Part shown: one piece after another, positions 57,711 to 64,000 of the stretch
Layout: each line of letters begins with the position of its first letter
Position numbering within the stretch: position 1 is the first letter of the stretch
Source: Phyllostachys edulis
Lineage: Eukaryota > Streptophyta > Magnoliopsida > Poales > Poaceae
Direction: 5' to 3'
DNA: 64,000 bases
NCBI GenBank assembly: GCA_036346405.1
Contig: CM070562.1
Coordinates: forward strand, 63,268,195 to 63,332,194
Program-made: the position numbers and the translations under genes
The notes under the pieces: generated by a model
What the model was told of the DNA's origin: nothing
The model's input: the letters and a program-made list of their open reading frames with translations, nothing else
Database searches by the model: none

Positions 57711-60116
57711 TCTCTCGAGCATGAGATGCAGCAAGCTCTGATCGCCGACCGAACTCCTTGAGTGCGACGCCCGGGAAAAAGCAGGCGTGGAGCAAGGTGA
57801 GAGCTTGCCGGTGACGTAAGCTCGATCGGAGTTCATCGGTCCGATGGATTTGAGAGAGATAGAGATTGAGGGAGAGGGATAGAGATACAAGTCGATGAAG
57901 AGGAATGGACGAAGCTGTTTCAGGGATTGAGGATAAGGAACGAGTGTTTGTGGTGTGAGGCGTGGTGGTCAAGTGGACATGCGTCGATGGTCACATGAAC
58001 ATACGTCATATTTTTTATTTTTGTTCTCTGTATCGGACACGGGATGGTATATTTCCAAAAAATAAAAAATATCGTGCCGACATGTGTGCCGTGGTATAGT
58101 AAGGAACCTTTTCTCTGTAGCAAGGTCGTTAGGGGTGGAACCCAAGAGATACGAAAATATTTTGGGATGGCATGGGCGCAGTACGGCAAGTCCAGGGAGC
58201 AGTTCTCCGCCGCTGCGCCCTGGGCCCCACCCCGGCGTAAGGCCAGCTGAGAATAGTCAAAAGCCTGCCCCCGTGACACGAACCCGTGGGCCGGGTCTAC
58301 CCTAGCAGTGCAGAAGGCCAGCTCTATTACGGGGCCCACTTGTCCCTCGTCGCTCCAGGGCTCCCAGCCAATGGGTAGGCCGCCACGCAGCAGGAGGAGA
58401 CGGTGCGCCGTGTTTGGCACAAACGTGCGATGTGTCCGCGTGTGCTCCCTGCCCTTTCGATGCCGGTGGGCCCCGCGTCTGCACGTCGGGCCTGGTCAAA
58501 ATGCTTGACCGAGCCGGTCTACTCTGGAGTCTGGATGGATGCCGGTAGTAACGATGGGCTAGTGGTTGAATTGATTGCAATGCCACTGATAGTTAGCATG
58601 GCTTTCATAAGACTTGTACAGTAAAGATAAGATTTTGGGATTGAAAAAAAAAAGGTAAGATACAGTGCAGAGGATTGTACAAGGTGTTTTTATACGGTGT
58701 TTGAACTGGGAATGTACGTGCCTCATCAAGCCACCTACGTAAGAGTCATCTTCTCTAATTTTTTAGATAATAAAAGAGAAAACTCTCCCAGTCATCTCCT
58801 TTAATGCAGACACCGTTGTATTATCTATTAATTACAAGAAGTTATACGCATAAGCACTCGTGTATCGATAGCACAAAATAAGCACCTTTTATCTGTCCTA
58901 CACGCATTTTACTTTTGCTATGCACCTCTTCGTCGTGATTTAAAGTTTTGTAAACAGTTCCATCACATAAGGAAAATATTTTTATTTGTTTCACCATAGA
59001 CAAGTCTACAGATAACTTAACCCACATTTAGTCGGTAGAATTGAGCTTTAACCTAGCCAAACGAAACAACCAGGTATCACATCGGCTGAGCTATCAAACG
59101 GTTGGCGCCTCTGAACCGTAGTGATAACCGAAAGATTTTTCCATGGCACTGTAACGAAACTCCCGCCCAAGAAGGAAAGACTTCTAATTGCCCAGTCAAC
59201 GCTCATGCCTTCTCCGAAAATGACAGGCGTGTTGTCGCAATTTTCCAAGTTTCCTCTAAGCTTGAGCTTAATGGCACGTTGATGTGATGTGCTATATATA
59301 CAACTGAGTGGCAAGTCCCCCAACAAGGTTAGGACGGATGTCCATCACTATGTTCGTCCCATTTGGACCGTAGAAGTGTCAATCACACGGACCTAACAGA
59401 ATTATCAGCGGAGAGCTCATGCTCTTGACATTTCCGAACATGTACGAGAAGTGGTCGTTACTTCCTTGAGTCGGCAGTTGGCCGTGAGTACCCAGCACTT
59501 ACTATTTACGAAGTTACTTTGATTTGTTTGTGAAGAAGGGGGAAAAACGGGTGTTCTGATAAAATTGCTGCACTGGTTAACATTTAGGAAGATTATTCAA
59601 TCACGTTTAGTTAAGACGAAACTATCTTTGGTATATATCCTTCACCTTAGGATCGAGTTGTGGTAGGCAAAATAGGTGTTTTCTACCGAACTAGTTGTGG
59701 ACCAGATGCTATTCTAGCATGACGATGGCCTGATGGACAACTTATTCCAAATAAAGTTAATATTAGAGCCATGGAATTGGATTTCCAAGAACGAGCGTTC
59801 GTGGTTATAAAAATATTGTTCAATGTAAAAATAGCAAAAAAAAAACAGAATAATTTATTGAACCCACCTCCCTGTTGTTGGGAATTTGGGTACCACGACA
59901 TTCGGCTGGCATAAGGCGCAGAGCTTCGGTTGCCCGATCCACAGCGTCGCTCGGTGCCACGGCAGCCCCCCCCGACGGTTGGCGCCTGGCCTTGCTCCTC
60001 CGACCTTCACCCTGCCGCCACGCATCACCGCCGCGTTTGGCTTCGTCGTGACCATGTTGCCGTGTCGAGAGAGGGAGAGAAGTGAGAGTCGACTGTTATC
60101 TGTTGATTGTTAGAGT

Positions 60117-60158
<42 letters not shown>

Positions 60159-60823
60159 TCTTATTGTGGCTGGGCCAAATGGTCCAATGCCCAAAGGGCA
60201 AAGGTTGAAAGGATGCGTGACCATGAGCCGTCCATCACATAGGCTAGTTTGAGGTTGAGGGACGCCAGAGGAAGACGTGGTTTGATGGTCTAAGAGGGAG
60301 TTGTAGTTTGGTTGGCCTAATTAAGAGTATATTTTATTATATATATAATACATATATTATACTGTAGCAATCCGCTCCTAAGGAGCCACGATAGGATTAT
60401 CCTGTAGCAATCTACTCCTGAAACCAAACACACCACTGGGGAGTAAGGACTAATAATTCGTTTTTCAATTGGATGCAATGTATTCATGCAGATGTCGATA
60501 TACACAGCTAGCCTAGATCAGTGATAATTCAAAGCTTGATGGCTTAAAAAAAAAGATAAATCAAAGCTTGCAGCACATGCGCATACATGAGAAAGGACAT
60601 GCGCACACATAAGAAAGGCGTACATATATATGCAGAGAAACACGGCTAGCGGTGATGCTAAAAATATCTTCTCTAGCTTTCTTTTTTCATCGACATTCAA
60701 CAAGAAGGTCTATCAAATCGAGGTATCAACGAGAAGCCGTACCTGTTCGTTGGCTAGAGTGAGGCTGATGGGCACTACATGTGTCTCACACAGGAAGTAG
60801 AATCTTCCTCGTGACTTAGCGAG
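57711..60823. other. Non-coding stretch, no gene recognised
   Basis: Mixed composition. Open frames such as 58420-57920 (minus, 166 codons) have no recognisable domain. A TATA-like plus-strand sequence, GCTATATATACAA (59290-59302), lies in promoter-like sequence but is not followed by a recognisable coding exon. 60340-60460 is an AT-rich segment with paired GTAGCAATC words resembling a small MITE; its ends were not fixed. Confidence 0.45.
60117..60154. repeat. (GA)n microsatellite
   Basis: A near-perfect GA run of 38 bp. Confidence 0.95.
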
Positions 60824-60831
60824 TCTCCGTT

Positions 60832-62400
60832 ACGACGGCGAAGCCAGAATAGAAATAGAGTGTAGCCTGACTAAACTAATTAAAAATAAACATAGTTTTA
60901 TATTCTTATACAATCAAATTTATATATAAATAAAAACAAAGTAAAACAAACAAAAAAAAAGAAATACAATGAAAATACCTCACTAATGGAAAGCATATCT
61001 CCAAAACATATAAATATGATTCAAGTAGGTAACAACTTGTGCATCAATATTAGAAAAATTAGTGATACAATAACACATTGTACTTAAATGATCACGAACA
61101 TTCAAAATAAAAAATCATACCACTAAGACGATAGCTTGAATCACGACTTTCACGAGGCCACAATATATACTACATGATCACAATATATTCTTACAAATTG
61201 CTAATTGACTAATTGAGTATATTCTTAACACTATATACCACATTACGACAATATATTCGAACAAAGTGCTAATCGACTAATTGAGTATATTCTAACACTA
61301 TATACCACAATATATTCTAACAAAGTGTTAATCGACTAATTGAGTATATTCTAACACTATATACCACATTACCACAATGCTACACTATATTGTAAGAAAT
61401 TGACTAATTGACTAAATTCTAACACTATAGTCTATATACCACATTACCACATTACCCGTAGATGAGTAGACAGCAGTTAGCAAAGCTCCTTCAATCTTCA
61501 ACTTCACCTTGGCATTTCAGACTTCCTCAACCCTCAGTCACAGATCCCAGCAGTCAGCAACAAGTCCCCTCGGTGGCTCGGTTCCTTACTTCCTTTCCTT
61601 CTCCTCTCACCTCGCCCCACCTCACAGTCACAGAGGACAGAGCCTACTAGCCCAGCACCCTAGCCCAGGCCAGAGGCCTCCTCCCCCAACAACTTGACGC
61701 CTCCTCGGCTCCCGCTGCCCCTCCTCCTTATCTCCGGGCTCCGGCGCTCTCCCTCCTCGCCTCCGGCCCTCCTCTGGCTCCTCCACTCCCAGATCCCTCC
61801 TCTAGTCATCCTTCTCCTCGCCTCCTCCGGCTCCCCTGCCCCAGATGGCCAAATCCAGCCTCCTCCGGCTCGGCGGCTACCTCGGCCGGCGCCTGGCTCC
61901 CTACCTCGGCCTCCTCCGGGGTCCGGCTACGCCTCGGTGACTCCCCCGCCCCAGCTCCCTCCTTGCCCGACACAGTAGCTCCCCTGCCCTAGCTCTCTCC
62001 TCTCCTCGGTGGCGCCTCGCCGCCTCGGGCCCTCACCGCCTCGCCGCCTCTGGCCCTCACTGCCTCAGGCCCTCATCGCCACTAGTTGTGGCCAACTCTG
62101 GACTCTGGTACGTCCTCAGTCACTCGATGTCTCGATGGATTTGGGAACGGCCGAACGGGGAAAAGAGAGCGTGAGGAAGGGACTGGTGGGGTGGAGTTGG
62201 GCCTTGTGGGCCACTTCGGCAAGGGTGCAAGGCCCACAAATGCTTTGTTCCTGACTTCCCTCCTTGGCTCCTTCTTCTTGTAAGTTGGTTGAGGCAACCA
62301 AGGCCATGGCTGCCGGAGGTTGGGTGGGGGTAGGGGGCAGATTTGAGCGCTGGAGGGTAGGCTGAAGCCTGATGAAGCTCTCTTGCTAGATTCGCTCCTG
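60832..62400. mobile_element. hAT3: non-autonomous Tip100-like hAT element
   Basis: 1,569 bp. Left end CGACGGCGAAGCCAGAA and right end (reverse-complemented) CAGGAGCGAATCTAG are both degenerate forms of the CAGGGGCGGA terminus seen in hAT1. The 8-bp target duplication is CTCCGTTA (60824-60831) / CTCTGTTA (62401-62408). AT-rich left half with a tandem repeat, GC-rich Pro/Ser-coding-looking right half (61480-62100) without a domain. No transposase, so movement would depend on a related element. Confidence 0.75.
61190..61445. repeat. Tandem repeat of about 65-70 bp in hAT3
   Basis: About four diverged units, each with GACTAATTGAGTATATTCTAACACTATATACCACA-type text split by short indels. AT-rich, non-coding. 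Confidence 0.8.
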
Positions 62401-62408
62401 CTCTGTTA

Positions 62409-62949
62409 CATCGGCGAGTGTAGAGTATGGTTTGATGTTTGATTTGCCTTGTTTACATGATCAACGAGTTCACGAGCATCAGGCCGCTCCCCGTTATGTT
62501 GTCCGCCTTGCCCTCCGTTTCCTTGTACCGGATCACTGGGCCACCCCCCCTCCTCGCCGAGGATGGGTTTTCGCTGTTCTTGCTTCCGTAGGTAACGCAG
62601 AGGCACACACACCATGCATAGGTCAACATTATAGTATCGAAGAAAAAGAATAGCAATCAAATAATGCTCATGGGAAACATCTGTTTCAGTGTGGGGATAT
62701 ATATAATACAAACTAAAGTGCTTGTTTAACTCGGTTAAATACATCAATGAACTCAAGGATGAGGTTTCTTTTTTTTAATGGGCAGTGATACAGTGAGGAC
62801 GTACGATTTGAGCGTTCTGTTTGTATGCTTCGTGTCCACTAACACTTGAGAAAAAAACAGACGCCTTATCCGCTTCACCCTCATCCACTTATTCTTCCCT
62901 AACTTCCCATGCCTGTCTCTTCCTTATCTTGCTTTTGCCCTAGCATAAA

Positions 62950-62986
<37 letters not shown>

Positions 62987-63424
62987 CCTAAAGCAGCAAA
63001 GTCTCTAGCTTGCACTCGTCGCCACCAACTTCCTCTCCGTCGTCGCCGATCAGCTCCGGCCAATGTCTGCAGTTGGCCTGCATGGTGATCTCTTCGCCCT
63101 CGGCATGATCCACACCGACCGCAACTCATGGCGAGGGCGTCGTCGGACTTTGGTCGCATCGTCGAGGCCGCACCGGATGTGGTCTTCCACCGGCAATGCT
63201 CACCGACATCGTCGTGCTCATCTGGTTCTCCGCGTCCTCGTCGGCACCGTTCCCTATGGCGCCACACAGACAGGGCCACTCCACTCGCGGGCAGTCCCTT
63301 GCCCCGGTCGGCATCGTGGTCGACATGTGTGCGCTGGGGCGTGACCGCCGCTGCATCAACGTGTTCGCGGGTGTGGGGGAGCCGTACGTCGACGCCGTCA
63401 GTGAGCAGCTGTGGTGCCTCATCC
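62409..63424. other. Non-coding stretch with microsatellites; possible captured exon
   Basis: A CT run followed by a CA run (62951-62985) precedes a GC-rich block (63000-63420). There an ATG at 63063 follows a 5'-UTR-like leader and opens a 93-codon frame; two other frames are also open. I recognise no protein family. Lying between inverted ends, it could be a captured gene fragment, but this is only a suggestion. Confidence 0.4.
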
Positions 63425-63909
63425 GGATACGATTTGTTGCAGGCGTTTGCTCAATTTGTTGCAACAGTTGGTTTGAAATATTGCATGAAGTGTTTTGATT
63501 GTTGTTGCATCAAATGTTGCGGCAAGAGGTATTTTTGATGTGGTCCATTTTCTCCATTGTTACATGATCCTCCCTAGTTTGTTGCAGTCTTTTAAAAAAT
63601 ATTGCAATAATTATTTTCAGATGTTGTCGCTATTTTTTTTTAAATGTTGCAATGTGGTAACATCGAAATTTGTTTGATCGAGATATTTGAGCTAGTTTTA
63701 AAGGGCAGCTAGGTTCTATAGTGATGGTTTCATGCAATTTTCGATGAGAATATGATTTTTTTTCTAATCTTTTTTATTGGCATTCTATTCTTATTTGTAC
63801 ATTTTGTTGTACACATGATTAAAATTGTTATACATATTGTATAACAATGTTGTGCTAGAGTACGATGGAAAGCCTCCAACCATACCGTACGTGAGCCTTA
63901 GTCGCTCCC
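63425..63909. repeat. Right inverted end with TGTTGC motif array
   Basis: About nine copies of TGTTGC or TATTGC (the reverse of the left-side motif) between 63430 and 63660, then an AT-rich part and the outer segment GTACGATGGAAAGCCTCC...GCTCCC (63860-63909) that mirrors 56700-56755. Confidence 0.6.
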
Positions 63910-64000
63910 TTTTTTTTTTATTACAATTGAAAGACGAAATTAGGTTAGGATGCGGGCAGAGGCAGGAGCGAAGAATTTGCAAACGGTAATTCACCCCTAG
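63910..64000. other. Window end, nothing recognised
   Basis: A T-run followed by unassigned sequence to the edge. Confidence 0.4.

Noticed and set aside
57920..58420. 166-codon minus-strand open frame
   Set aside because: No recognisable domain, no splice or promoter context, and it crosses a GC/AT composition boundary.
59280..59500. Possible gene start after a TATATATA box at about 59292
   Set aside because: Promoter-like sequence, but no long frame, splice pattern or family match downstream.
60300..60470. Possible small MITE with repeated GTAGCAATC words
   Set aside because: Ends and target duplication could not be fixed by eye.
1..64000. tRNA, rRNA or other structured RNA genes
   Set aside because: No cloverleaf or rRNA-like stretch recognised; the tRNA-complementary sequences are retroelement primer sites only.

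Overview
The window is nuclear DNA of a grass (Poaceae). The evidence is plant-type introns with GT..AG borders, the 5' exons of a SERK-type receptor kinase gene, and grass-type repeats: Reina-, Tekay- and Tat-like Ty3/gypsy elements, Mutator-like foldbacks and several hAT transposons. I cannot name the species. I see one host gene with confidence, and it is partial. Almost everything else is transposable elements, most of them nested.

Left edge (1-4159): exons 1-3 of a SERK1-like gene lie on the minus strand (532-603, 691-823, 1747-1837) and the rest of the gene lies off the left edge. Its 5' UTR and promoter follow. About 1.1 kb upstream of the ATG sits a 649-bp foldback with a perfect 9-bp target duplication (2964-3612), typical of a Mutator-like MITE.

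The nest (4160-51424): one retroelement insertion, D (4165-51419, target duplication GTGTC), has been stretched to 47.3 kb by later insertions. D is a small Reina-like chromovirus of about 5.8 kb, minus strand. Its gag is interrupted by a TTF/ZMYM-type hAT transposon (hAT1, 46765-50300) and by a Tekay-like chromovirus, C (8571 to about 46430). The 3' LTR of C is split by a Tat-lineage element, B (11422-36672). The protease of B is split by a second Tekay-like chromovirus, A (20860-33092, target duplication TGAAA). The integrase of C holds a 4.5-kb solo LTR, S (38410-42895, target duplication CATAC). The order of events is D, then C and hAT1, then B and S, then A. All retroelement genes are on the minus strand. 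The exception is a spliced antisense gene inside B (12818-16304, plus strand), which encodes a PF04195-like N-terminus and a long coiled coil.

Right flank (51425-64000): an Ac/RICESLEEPER-like hAT element with a BED-finger transposase (hAT2, 51586-56671) is followed by a 7.2-kb interval bounded by inverted ends and arrays of a GCAACA motif (56700-63909). Within that interval lies a small Tip100-like non-autonomous hAT (hAT3, 60832-62400). I found no host gene in the right flank.

The coding elements are decayed mainly by C-to-T changes (CAG/CAA to TAG/TAA, CGA to TGA), plus some frameshifts. This fits long-term cytosine methylation of silenced repeats. The most interesting items are the phase-consistent spliced antisense gene of B, a GTCGTAG/CTTACGAC hairpin motif shared by the LTRs of B and the introns of that gene, and the four-level nest itself.
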